A DNA stretch of 38,496 nt from a virus, in the IMG/VR virus record IMGVR_UViG_3300020473_000063, positions 1 through 38,496 of that record; one strand, written 5' to 3'. Below, in pieces: positions 1 to 8,900 of the stretch. The translations under genes were made by a program, and so were the position numbers. The first letter of the stretch is position 1. Each line of letters starts with the position of its first letter. Below the pieces are notes generated by a model, which was not told the DNA's origin, made no database searches, and saw nothing but the letters and a program-made list of their open reading frames with translations.

Positions 1-73
1 TTTTTTATTTTGTGGTGTCTACACATATAATTCAAAGAGCTGTGATGTCACCAAAGGAGGAATTAGACGTATT

Positions 74-1057
74 ATGGGAACTATATTAAAAAGTAATAGT
101 GAAAATAGAGCACTAGAGGTAGTATCACATGTCAATAACTCTGTTGACAATATTTTGAGAGACAATAGAATCCCAAAAGAAACAGAATCTACTCTTTTTC
201 ACCCTAATCCTGACATTGGAATGTCCGGGCGAGCAGGAAGACTATTATTTAACAGACTTTGCTCTACTGTAGGCACATCTTATTTAGAGGCAGGAACAGC
301 CGGCGGATCGATGTTCTGCTCTGCAGCACACAAAAACGACCACACAAAAAATCAGTTTGTGGGGTTTGATTTATTTCATGATAAGGTTATTTCAAACTGT
401 CGAATAAACTTTACAGAAATGTTTTCAAAAAACTTTAAAGAGTATGTTGGAAATCCTGCAGAAATGCACGGTGTTTATCATGCTCTAAAAGGAAATTACT
501 TTGAAATTGATTTAGTCGATTTTTTTGAAAGAAGAAACCTGCAGAAAGTAAATTTTTATTTTTACGATGCCGATCATACTTTTGAAGCCACATACTATTC
601 TCTAATACACACCATAGATGTGCTAGATGAAGTTTTTATCTATGCAGTTGATGATTGGAATGATCGTAATATTAGAAAAGGCGCATTCAATTCGATAAAA
701 GATCTAGGATTGAAAATTCATGGATACTGGCCATTGCATTCTTTATCTGGTGACATGTGGCTCAATGTGCCGAAAGAGATAAGACTCAAGGATTATGAAA
801 AGTGGTTTGGTGACTATACTAGATTTTATAACGGTATTGGAGTTTTTGTCTTAGAGAAAAATGACAAATCTTTTTTTGAAATAGCAAAAAAAAGAAATTT
901 GAATTATTTATCCATGAAGAACATACCAGAATTTGCATGGAGTGATCCTATCTTAGTAAATCTGTCTAGTCTAAACCTAGTACCAGGCATAGTTTTAGAT
1001 TGGCACAGACAAAATATTAGAAGTACACAAGAAGTTCAAATAAAAGACATTATTTAG
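74..1057 (+). CDS. Class I SAM-dependent methyltransferase-like protein
   Basis: A 327-residue protein with the outline of a class I (Rossmann) methyltransferase of the Methyltransf_24 kind. Seen: a motif I-like glycine loop LEAGTAGGS at residues 71-79, an acidic strand end GFDLFHD some 25 residues later, and the motif FYDADHTF near residues 163-170 (the D-x-D-H signature of this family), then VDDWND about 30 residues on. About 100 residues follow the catalytic core without recognisable motifs. The start follows AAAGGAGG at about 12 bases, slightly long spacing. Substrate is unknown; in phages this family often sits with glycan or small-molecule modification genes, but nothing upstream is visible. 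A second, different family member lies at 29303-30091. The fold call is fairly secure, actual methylation is not shown. Confidence 0.6.
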   Translation: MGTILKSNSENRALEVVSHVNNSVDNILRDNRIPKETESTLFHPNPDIGMSGRAGRLLFNRLCSTVGTSYLEAGTAGGSMFCSAAHKNDHTKNQFVGFDLFHDKVISNCRINFTEMFSKNFKEYVGNPAEMHGVYHALKGNYFEIDLVDFFERRNLQKVNFYFYDADHTFEATYYSLIHTIDVLDEVFIYAVDDWNDRNIRKGAFNSIKDLGLKIHGYWPLHSLSGDMWLNVPKEIRLKDYEKWFGDYTRFYNGIGVFVLEKNDKSFFEIAKKRNLNYLSMKNIPEFAWSDPILVNLSSLNLVPGIVLDWHRQNIRSTQEVQIKDII

Positions 1058-1150
1058 CAGGCAGTATTAGAAGTAAAGATTTCGATTATACTTTGTGATC
1101 TTTATTTTCTCAATGACGCTGATATTGTGAAAACGCTCTCGACATTAGAA

Positions 1151-1156
1151 TATTTA
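1151..1156 (+). promoter_or_regulatory. TATTTA junction element upstream of the Lys/Ala-rich gene
   Basis: The hexamer TATTTA lies 35 bases before the start codon at 1191, in a 133-base gap. The same hexamer recurs at many other gene junctions in the window. It could be the -10-like element of a phage-specific promoter class; no -35 box accompanies it. Confidence 0.3.
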
Positions 1157-1190
1157 GTGACATATGCATTTAGCATAAGGAGATATATAA

Positions 1191-1490
1191 ATGGCAATTT
1201 TTGACAAAAAGAAAAAAACCGAAAAACCTGCAGATACTGCTGCAGTCAAGAAGACAACTGCGAAGAAGAAGGCACCGGCTGCAAAAAAGTCGACCATCGC
1301 AGAAGCGACGTCAACAGGGCGCCTAACCACAGACGAAAAACTAACCCAATTCATCTCTAAGGTCGAGGGCCTTATATCTGATATTTCGCCCGCGTGCGAA
1401 AAAAGTGCGGGATTTGCAGGGACAATTCGCCGCGATCAGCGAAGAAGACTTAAAGCGCTCGCAGAAAAACTTGGCAGTATTTTAGACTAA
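1191..1490 (+). CDS. Small Lys/Ala-rich basic protein, histone H1-like N-terminus
   Basis: A 99-residue protein. Residues 1-35 are a disordered Lys/Ala/Thr-rich arm with KKKKTEK, KKTTAKKKAPAAKK-type repeats, as in histone H1 tails and bacterial H1-like proteins. Residues 45-99 look like a compact helical domain ending in the basic RRDQRRRLKALAEK. The start is well supported by AAGGAG at 1178-1183. It stands alone between a 133-base gap and a terminator, so it is probably its own transcription unit. DNA binding, in the virion or on the replicating genome, is inferred only from composition; a structural scaffold role is an alternative. Confidence 0.6.
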   Translation: MAIFDKKKKTEKPADTAAVKKTTAKKKAPAAKKSTIAEATSTGRLTTDEKLTQFISKVEGLISDISPACEKSAGFAGTIRRDQRRRLKALAEKLGSILD

Positions 1491-1581
1491 TTTTGTCTAT
1501 GCTTTTCGAGCAGTGGGTTCCTAGCAGATTGTAGACATTTGTTTTGAGAGATCGTGTTTTTTATCTATTTCTCTAATATTT

Positions 1582-1615
1582 GGGGCACTTCTTTTTAGCG
1601 GTGCCTCTTTTTTTT
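1582..1615 (+). terminator. Rho-independent terminator after the Lys/Ala-rich gene
   Basis: Stem GGGGCAC (1582-1588) pairs with GTGCCTC (1601-1607), with one G-T pair and a 12-base loop, followed by eight T (1608-1615). It ends transcription of the gene at 1191-1490. The rest of the 188-base gap 1491-1678 shows no gene. Confidence 0.75.
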
Positions 1616-1678
1616 GCTCTTTTGCAATCTAGATCAAAAATTCAAGAAGTCAATAATTAAAAGTACAGTTCTTATATT

Positions 1679-2239
1679 ATGAAAACGAAAAAAAATACCA
1701 CTAGAAGCAAGAGCATTTCAAGGCTGCACAGCTTGGTCAATGAACTAAGCGACAGAGATGACCAGTTAAAAAAAGATATGCGTCTTTTTGAGGAATTTTT
1801 TGAAACTTTTCCTATTCCTGTAACAATGTGGTCCATATCACTGGAAAAAACTATTTTGTCAAAAAGAGGAAACGGGTTTGTAGCACATAAAGCTGACTGC
1901 TTAGAGAATTTATTTCTCTGCTCAGAAGTAAAAAGTTTGTCTATAGATAAACACGAGAAGGCACTTTTAGGAGAAAAAGTTGATTATTTCGCTAAATCTA
2001 AGGGCAGTGTTTTTTATGTCAAGCTTCTTCCTCGGAGAGATGAGGGCGGAAAAGTTTGTGGAGTTACGGGAGTTTCTTGGGATGTCACATCAAACGCGAT
2101 AATACTTTCTTGTCTTGAAGATATTTTTGAAGTAACACAAGACAAAAGAGGTGAATACAAAAAAATCCACCAAAAGGCAGAAAGAGCACTAAGCTCGAGT
2201 AGACTGCGACATTTGTTGCTGGAGAGTGAGGAAGAGTAA
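1679..2239 (+). CDS. PAS-like domain protein
   Basis: A 186-residue protein. Residues 15-40 form a charged helix; then EEFFETFPIPVTMWSIS has the look of a PAS domain beginning, and the stretch to about residue 145 keeps a PAS-like strand pattern, ending with GVTGVSWDVTS, which resembles the last PAS strands. Residues 150-186 form a charged helical tail. No kinase, GGDEF or output domain is attached. The stop overlaps the start of the next gene (TAATG), so the two are translationally coupled. No Shine-Dalgarno precedes ATG 1679, and TATATT abuts it, so the start is uncertain; ATG 1781 is a possible alternative. A PAS module beside structural genes is unusual; its ligand or partner is unknown. 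Confidence 0.55.
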   Translation: MKTKKNTTRSKSISRLHSLVNELSDRDDQLKKDMRLFEEFFETFPIPVTMWSISLEKTILSKRGNGFVAHKADCLENLFLCSEVKSLSIDKHEKALLGEKVDYFAKSKGSVFYVKLLPRRDEGGKVCGVTGVSWDVTSNAIILSCLEDIFEVTQDKRGEYKKIHQKAERALSSSRLRHLLLESEEE

Positions 2240-2565
2240 TGGCAGGTGACCAGCAAAACGGTTGGAATGAATACTCTAGACTGGTATTAAAAGAACTCGA
2301 AACGCTATCAGACGGAATTGAAGGCTTGAAAGATGAGCTGCAAGACGTAAAGCAAGAAATTGCCAAAATGCAAGTTCGAGAAGACAAAGTAGATGAGCTC
2401 AAATCGTGGAAGGAGAAAGTAGACGAAGTGTACTCTCCTAGCCAAATGAAAGACCTTAGAGAGCAAGTTGCTGAATTAGAAAAGTTCAAAACAAAAGCAA
2501 TTACTGTCTTTGCTGTGATTCAGTTTTTGATGGCGACGATACTTTTCATAGAGAAATTCGTTTAG
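2239..2565 (+). CDS. Coiled-coil protein with C-terminal membrane anchor (XhlA-like)
   Basis: A 108-residue protein with a long heptad-like coiled coil (about residues 14-84, rich in E, K, L) and a single hydrophobic C-terminal segment at residues 87-104 (AITVFAVIQFLMATILF). This layout matches small phage proteins of the XhlA/hemolysin-type family that sit in the host inner membrane, some linked with lysis. Here the neighbours are a PAS-like gene, whose stop overlaps this start by one base, and neck genes. A tail or membrane-docking role is equally possible. Topology is clear; function is inference. Confidence 0.6.
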   Translation: MAGDQQNGWNEYSRLVLKELETLSDGIEGLKDELQDVKQEIAKMQVREDKVDELKSWKEKVDEVYSPSQMKDLREQVAELEKFKTKAITVFAVIQFLMATILFIEKFV

Positions 2566-2586
2566 TATAAAAAACATCTTGAAAGA

Positions 2587-2592
2587 TATTTA
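2587..2592 (+). promoter_or_regulatory. TATTTA junction element upstream of the neck genes
   Basis: TATTTA ends 17 bases before the preferred ATG at 2609, just upstream of the GGAG ribosome site. The extended string ATATTTAGTC-AT-GGAG is nearly repeated before the gene at 26871. Candidate phage late promoter core; no -35 box. Confidence 0.3.
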
Positions 2593-2608
2593 GTCATTGG
2601 AGAACTCG

Positions 2609-3778
2609 ATGACTAGCTTTTTGAACACACTCAACCCCACCCCGTTTGGTTTTTTTGACAGCGATAGCGACTTTCAAAAAGAAGCTGATTCGATGGTCAC
2701 GTTTGTCAAGCGAAAACTGGGCGACGATGTTCTAAGTGTTGAGCTGACAAAAAAGCAGATATGGGCATGTTTCGAAGAATCGTTTTGTGAATACGGTTCC
2801 CTCATAAACAAGTACCAAATAAAATCTCAGCTTGCAAACCTTTTAGGGTTTGCCACTGGAAGCCTAGAGGGGTTTGAACAAAGATTCCCTAGGGAAAATT
2901 TGGAATTTATGCTTCGAAGGGCAGAACCTTATGCTATGGAGGCAGGGCTTGGCGGGTCTTACGATGCTGTATCCGGATCAATACAGCTTGTAAAAGACAA
3001 GCAGGACTATGATTTGTACTCTGATCTGGTTGACGGAGACGGAAACACACTGTTTGAGAATGTGCTTAATACGTCGGGAACAAAAATGAAAATTATGGAA
3101 GTTTTCCATTTTTCTGGCCAGGCTGCATATCGATTTTTTGACACGACAAGCGCAATCAATTATTTGAACAATGAGTTCTCGTTTGAGTCTTTTACTCCCG
3201 AGACAGTTTTTTATGTCTTACCTGTTTTTGAAGACATTCTTAGGGGCGGCCAACTTGACATGTCAAATCGTGTGAGAAGATCAAATTACTCATACAAAAT
3301 TATTGGGAAAAATATAAGAATTTTTCCAAAACCCACACAAGATGATCCTAAGAAACTTTGGATAAGAGTTCAATTTAGTCCCGATCCCATGAATCCTGGA
3401 ATTAATGACCCTGGAATTTATGGAGTTTCAAACATGTCCAATGTGCCGTTTGGCAATTTGCAATTTACAAGAGTCAATTCTGTTGGCAGGCAGTGGGTTC
3501 GCCAATACACAGTTGCCCTAGCAAAAGAACTTTTAGGGTTGATTAGAAGTAAGTTTTCTTCTGTTCCAATTCCGGGAGGAGATTTGCAACTTAACGGTGC
3601 AGATCTAATCAGCCAAGGAAGAGAAGAGAAAGAAAATCTAAAGACAAAATTAGCAGAAATGCTTGAAGAATTGACTTACAGTAAGATGCTTGAAGATGAA
3701 GCAGCAGCTGCTGATAGTCTTACAACAATTCTCAAGAAAATTCCCATACCCAACGGCAAAGCAATATTCATTGGGTAA
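2609..3778 (+). CDS. Neck protein, T4 gp13-like
   Basis: A protein of 389 residues, placed first in the neck-sheath-tube gene series, as T4 gp13 precedes gp14, gp15 and gp18. The N-terminal part (about residues 30-75) contains a helical segment with FCEYGSLINKYQIKSQLANLLG, typical of neck proteins of T4-related marine phages. I prefer ATG 2609 because GGAG (2599-2602) lies six bases before it; an upstream TTG at 2597 overlaps that ribosome site. The C-terminus is helical and acidic. The gp13 role (head completion, joining head to tail) is assigned mainly from synteny and general resemblance, not from catalytic motifs. Confidence 0.6.
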   Translation: MTSFLNTLNPTPFGFFDSDSDFQKEADSMVTFVKRKLGDDVLSVELTKKQIWACFEESFCEYGSLINKYQIKSQLANLLGFATGSLEGFEQRFPRENLEFMLRRAEPYAMEAGLGGSYDAVSGSIQLVKDKQDYDLYSDLVDGDGNTLFENVLNTSGTKMKIMEVFHFSGQAAYRFFDTTSAINYLNNEFSFESFTPETVFYVLPVFEDILRGGQLDMSNRVRRSNYSYKIIGKNIRIFPKPTQDDPKKLWIRVQFSPDPMNPGINDPGIYGVSNMSNVPFGNLQFTRVNSVGRQWVRQYTVALAKELLGLIRSKFSSVPIPGGDLQLNGADLISQGREEKENLKTKLAEMLEELTYSKMLEDEAAAADSLTTILKKIPIPNGKAIFIG

Positions 3779-3784
3779 CGAACT

Positions 3785-4453
3785 ATGTCTAGGCTTTTTT
3801 TAACACCAAGAGAAATTGACTTTATAAACGATGTCAACAAAGAGATTATCAAAGATGTCGTAGGGCAAAGGATATACTACTATTCAATTCGAACAGATAT
3901 AACTAAAATACACGATGTGTATGAGGAAGCTCCCGACAAGGTGTTTAATCCTCCGATAGAGATTGAAGCTCGAGTAGAATACCAGCCCGAAGGGATTAGC
4001 ACCGGAAGGTTTGGAACAGAGGGCACATACGACATCAACGTTTATTTGCACAATAGAGATTTGCTTGACAGAAATATCGATGTTCGCATAGGAGACTACT
4101 TTTCTTACGACGCGACTTTTTTCGAAATAGCAACAGTGCAAGTTGAATCAACAGTTTACGGTCAAATTGAGCATGCAATGGGCGTCCAACTTCTTGGAAA
4201 ACAGGCAAGAATGGGACTCATTGATAGAGATCCAAATGGTCCGACTGATGAGAGTTATACAGACCCCGGAGCAGTTCAGGAAACATTTGTGCAACAGAGA
4301 GGGTTCAAAGAGAATCGGCTGGGAGAAACTGCAGACAAAAGAGCGCTACAGGAGAACGGAACACTTGACAAGCCCATATCTGGTCCTGCTGAAGTTTCTC
4401 CTAGAGCAGATGAAAACGAAGGAATCAAATCCTCTTTTTATGATGAGAGCTAA
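3785..4453 (+). CDS. Neck protein, T4 gp14-like
   Basis: A 222-residue protein six bases after the gp13-like gene. The first 140 residues are a compact beta-rich domain containing GQRIYYYSIR, a HDVYEEAP stretch and FNPPIEIEARVEYQPE, features I associate with the gp14 neck family of T4-related phages. The last 75 residues are polar and probably disordered (Asp, Glu, Asn, Arg, Pro rich). By position it should join the portal/head completion ring to the tail. The Shine-Dalgarno is weak, which suggests coupling with the gene before. Assignment rests on resemblance plus synteny. Confidence 0.6.
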   Translation: MSRLFLTPREIDFINDVNKEIIKDVVGQRIYYYSIRTDITKIHDVYEEAPDKVFNPPIEIEARVEYQPEGISTGRFGTEGTYDINVYLHNRDLLDRNIDVRIGDYFSYDATFFEIATVQVESTVYGQIEHAMGVQLLGKQARMGLIDRDPNGPTDESYTDPGAVQETFVQQRGFKENRLGETADKRALQENGTLDKPISGPAEVSPRADENEGIKSSFYDES

Positions 4454-4455
4454 AG

Positions 4456-5793
4456 ATGAGTACTAGAGAGACAACTGAGGCCCTCACACAGGGTTCAATA
4501 CCAACAAGAGAAGATAATACCTCAGATGCATTTCTAGAGCTTCCCAGCTGTACAATTGAAGACATTGACAGGTCAGTTTTTGAGCTTTTTGACAAAGACC
4601 TTCCCATCCACTACAAATACAAAAAGAAAACTCGTCGTGTTCCTGTAGTTTTCGCTGCAGGAGAAAGATTTGCTCTAATTGCAAGAAAGCAACCGCTCAG
4701 GGATAAAAACAACGCACTTATTCTTCCTGTTCTCTCCATAATGAGAACTGATATTGTTGCTTCAAATGACATGGGACTTTCTTCAAACCAATCAGTTCCT
4801 CATGTAATAAAGAAGTCACTTTCTAGAAAAGATCCCAGATATCAAAGAATCATCAATAAGTTGGGACTAAAAAACTCTGATGACATGCCCTCTACAGAAG
4901 CTTTTATTGACACAACAAGCAAGAATAAGCAGGGTGCACTTCCCGGGAGAGTGGCATCAAGAAGAACATCTTCAATGGTTCCTTTGGGTGTCCGAAGAGG
5001 AGATCTTCTTGAGCCTGATCTCAACAGAAACATAACTGAAATTATTGAAATGCCCCCTGTCCAATTTATAACTGCTACATATGAAATTACGGTTTGGGCA
5101 CAGTATGTTCAGCAGATGAATGACATTATCATGGCTGTAATGTCAAACATGCAAAGCTATGGTGGAAGAACTTTTCGACTAGAAACTAAAAAAGGGTACA
5201 GATTTACAGCATTTTTAGATTCTAATTTCAGCGCCGGAAATAATTTTGAAGACTTTACAGAAGATGAAAGAATCATCAGAACCAGCTTTAGCCTAAAAGT
5301 TCCAGGATATTTACTGGGGGAAACTTATCCCGGAGCACCCAATAGACTTAGATCAAAAGCATCCTCACCAGAACTTATGTTTGAGATGAACTTTTTGGCA
5401 GGGGAAGTTGTAAGCGACACAAATATTTCAGGTATACCTAGCAATAACCCAAATGATTACATTCTTGACAACAGATCTATCGAAGCCCCTCTACCTGGGC
5501 AAACTATTGGTGGAGCTGTTTCAAGATCACCAACAGATCCCAGACAGCCCGGTGCTTCAAATATGAAGCAAGAGGACACAGCATTGATTGGCGGTGCGTC
5601 TAACGACATAATTGCCTATCCAACAAATTATGCAAGTGGCTCTGTTGAAAGAGGGGGAAGCGGAACTCCCGTTAGAACATCTGTTGTAAAGACAGAAACA
5701 GATCCTTTTACAGGAAAAATTGTTGAAGAGCGCTCTTATGTAGCGACAAGAACGAGCAGAAATGGTGAAGTTGTCTACAGAGAGATTATTTAG
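4456..5793 (+). CDS. Tail completion / sheath terminator protein, T4 gp15 or gp3-like
   Basis: A 445-residue protein two bases after the gp14-like stop. Seen: an N-terminal domain with PSCTIEDIDRSVFELFDKDLP followed by a basic strand, the segment FALIARKQPLRDKNNALILP, and a central domain VWAQYVQQMNDIIMAVMS ... GGRTFRLETKKGYRFTAF, which is the pattern of gp15/gp3-type proteins that cap the sheath and tube at the head-proximal end. Residues from about 330 on are Gly/Ser/Pro/Thr-rich and probably flexible. T4 gp15 is about 270 residues, so this one is extended. Position just before the sheath genes agrees with the role. Confidence 0.6.
   Translation: MSTRETTEALTQGSIPTREDNTSDAFLELPSCTIEDIDRSVFELFDKDLPIHYKYKKKTRRVPVVFAAGERFALIARKQPLRDKNNALILPVLSIMRTDIVASNDMGLSSNQSVPHVIKKSLSRKDPRYQRIINKLGLKNSDDMPSTEAFIDTTSKNKQGALPGRVASRRTSSMVPLGVRRGDLLEPDLNRNITEIIEMPPVQFITATYEITVWAQYVQQMNDIIMAVMSNMQSYGGRTFRLETKKGYRFTAFLDSNFSAGNNFEDFTEDERIIRTSFSLKVPGYLLGETYPGAPNRLRSKASSPELMFEMNFLAGEVVSDTNISGIPSNNPNDYILDNRSIEAPLPGQTIGGAVSRSPTDPRQPGASNMKQEDTALIGGASNDIIAYPTNYASGSVERGGSGTPVRTSVVKTETDPFTGKIVEERSYVATRTSRNGEVVYREII
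5787..5792 (+). promoter_or_regulatory. TATTTA junction element at the end of the gp15-like gene
   Basis: TATTTA overlaps the last codons and stop of the gp15-like gene and precedes a good ribosome site (AAGGAAAG) for the tiny reading frame at 5810. Part of the recurring junction motif; promoter role is inferred. Confidence 0.3.
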
Positions 5794-5809
5794 AAGGAAA
5801 GAAAACACA

Positions 5810-5878
5810 ATGAAGACTTTAGAAGAACTTAGTAAAGATTTCCGGAGCATTTTGCTTTCTGGCAGATACTTACACTAG
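5810..5878 (+). CDS. Possible 22-residue small protein
   Basis: ATG 5810 follows AAGGAAAG (5794-5801) at eight bases and opens a 22-codon frame beginning MKTLEELSKDFRSIL and ending GRYLH. It fills most of the 115-base gap between the gp15-like and first sheath genes. The peptide would be an amphipathic helix. Support is the ribosome site and the otherwise unexplained gap; there is no known family. It could also be a leader influencing the sheath gene, or chance. Confidence 0.3.
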   Translation: MKTLEELSKDFRSILLSGRYLH

Positions 5879-5908
5879 AGCTTCGTAAGTAAACGAACAG
5901 GAGAAGAC

Positions 5909-8900
5909 ATGGCAGAGCAGACATTTAGATCGCCAGGATTTTTCGATCAGGAGATCGACCTCTCCGGCCGACAGACACAGGCGTCAGGAATTCCGGCAGG
6001 AATTGTTGGAACATCACAAAAAGGGCCTGCGTTTGTTCCGGTTACAGTTGGTTCATTCGCTGATTTTGAGGCAAAGTTTGGTTCCCTAGATCCTAAAAGG
6101 TTCGGACCGTACGCAGCTGAAAAGTGGCTAAAGAATAGATCAGCATGTACATACGTGAGAGTGTTAGGAGCCGGCGCAAACGAGACAACAACCCACATTG
6201 AAAATACTAGATCCGCAGGAATCGTTTCAAATGCAGGATTTAGAGTGTCGGGGTCAGTATCAGCTGACGACGAGGCAATCTTGACAGAGCAAGGTGGTGT
6301 GCAGTTCATTGTTGCAAAGCACAATGCTGTTGAAGATGAGGCTGTAGGATTTCCGGTCTTTACAGACAACGACAGCGTGGGATCAGCAAATGAAGTAAAC
6401 CTGATCAGAGGAATGGTCCTGATGGCATCGGGAACGAGGCTTCTGACGATAGATCACGATGCCAACTGGAGTTCAGCTTCCCCTGATGAGGGGAAAGCAG
6501 TACAGTCAAGGGTCGGTGCAATTGGAGAGTCTGCTCTAAGTACTGCAAAATACTTCAAGCTAATTTTAAGCTCCACAGCCGGCGCAGGATACGGAAATGA
6601 TGAGGCGGCTGGTCTTAGAATTCTTTCTGCGACTCTTGATCCCAACGATGGTGCATACATCGGAAAAATCTTGAACACAGATCCTAGACGATTCCAAACA
6701 GAGCAGCACTTGCTGCTAGCAGATTTTGCTGTTGAGCACGATCTAGCACCTGTAATTGCCGGTGCTGATTTGGAAGGAGTTGAAACTGTAGCAATAATGT
6801 CAGGTAATGACTATGCCTCGAGCGAAAAGGATCCGCTAAGCAACACATTCCTAGAGCTATTTGGAAGGTTTGACACAAGATACACAACACCTAGAACAAC
6901 TTCATTCATTTCGCAGCCATTTGGTAAAGCTGAGTTTGATTTATTTCATTTTGAAACAATAGACGACGGCGCCTACGCAAATGAAAAATTCAAAGTTTCA
7001 ATTGCAGGCCTCAAGGCGTCAACAAACAAAAAGCAGCCGTTTGGATCATTTGAAGTTCAAATTAGATCTTTTGAGGACACCGACGGCAACTCACAGATCT
7101 TAGAAAGGTACCCAAACTGCTCACTTGATCCTAATTCTGATCGATACGTCGCACGACTAGTTGGTGATAAAAAAGTTAGGTTTGACTTTGATCAAGAAGA
7201 TCCGGACGAAAGAAGGCTAGTTGTAACAGGAAAATATCCTAATATTTCTTCTCGAGTTAGAATTGTGATGAACGAACAAGTCACTAAAGAACAGGTTCCA
7301 AAAGAATCTCTTCCGTTTGGCTTTAGGGGAATTCCTGTTATAAAAACAACTGATACGTTGACGGACTCTGATACAACAGTTCTTGCACAGGGAGGAACGA
7401 CATACGGATCAGCCAGAGGAAGATTGGCGCGCCCGCCCTTGGGCAACTCAGGGTCAATCGTTCCCCCGCTTCCGTTTAGAGTTAAAGTGACTCGTGGGCC
7501 AGTAAAGTCTTCTAATACTGAGTTCCTTGGTCATCCTGGCGATGACGAGAGAGTTGACGGAAGGCTTTACTGGGGTGTAAAGACTACACTCCTTCCTGTA
7601 TCTTCTTCGACAGACACCGTCAACGGAATTGCTGCAGCAGCTAGAGATGCAAATAAGGGTTCCGGAGTCAATCCGCTGGTTAGAGCGTACACAAAATTCC
7701 AAGGAATTCAAAAGCTCGATGCACTAGTCACAGGATCGGGCAAAGATGCTTTCAACAATAACAAGTTTACTCTGGCTCGAGTGGCTCTCTATAACACTAC
7801 TACAACATTAGCAGGAGTGACAACAGCCGTAACAGGAACTGCGAAAGAGCACATGGTTCAGGCAGCATATGTTAGAAACGGAGCGCCGAATACAACAACC
7901 TATACGGTTAATGATGGAACCCTGTCTAACAGAATTACTCTCGCCTCGCTCGTCGCGACGTCGTCACAGCTCTTCAATAGATTTACTGGGTTTGCCAAGT
8001 TCACCAATCTATTTTATGGTGGGTTTGACGGAGTAAACATCTTAGACGAAGACCAGTTCTACTTTAGAGATAGGGCACTTTCGGCAGACACAGGCGGAAA
8101 AAATGTGTCAACTGCTAATTCACAGGATATAGGTCTCGCTCTCCAGACGGGAGGCGAAGGCCGAAGAAACAACAATGTCTTTTCAGTGCAAAAAGCAGTT
8201 GAAATTATAACAAATCCCGTGACTTCAAAAATCAACCTTCTTGCGGTCCCGGGAATTAGAGATCCTTACGTTACAGATCATGCAGCACAGTCTGTCAAGG
8301 ACTACGGCATGGCAATGTACGTAATGGATATGCCTGAGTACGACATGGACAACGCTAGACTGTACGATGACTCAGCTAACAGATCGAGCTCGGAAAAAAC
8401 TATTGATAATTTTGAAGGAAGAGCTATTGACAACAACTATGTTGCAACGTACTTCCCGAATGTAGACATCACGGATGATGTCAACAATAGAATAGTTCAG
8501 GTTCCTGCTTCTGTGGCAGCAATCGGTGCTCTTGGTTTCAACGACAGATCAGAAAATGTTTGGTTTGCACCTGCAGGATTTAGCAGGGGCGCACTTGATT
8601 TTGTGACAAATGTCGAAAATAGGCTTTCTTCAAATGATAGAGATGACCTTTATGATGCCAGGATCAATCCAATTGCAACATTCCCACGTGCAGGATTTGT
8701 TATATTCGGTCAAAAGACATTGCAAGTCGCACAAAGTGCTTTAGATAGAATAAATGTTAGAAGAATGCTTCTTGATGTCAAGCGTAGAATTAGCAACATC
8801 GCTAAAAACCTTGTTTTCGAACAAAACAACGCATCGACTCGAAACAGGTTTGTTAGTGATGCTGTCTTGCAGCTGACTGCTGTACAAGCTGGGCAAGGAA

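Noticed and set aside
1491-1678. Gap considered for tRNA or small RNA
   Set aside because: No cloverleaf or conserved RNA was seen; only the terminator at 1582-1615 is supported.
2597-2608. TTG 2597 as the start of the gp13-like gene
   Set aside because: The TTG overlaps the GGAG ribosome site that properly serves ATG 2609.
4143-4466. 107-codon + frame overlapping the gp14-like gene
   Set aside because: It lies inside a confident gene in another frame, has no ribosome site, and its composition is that of a shadow frame.
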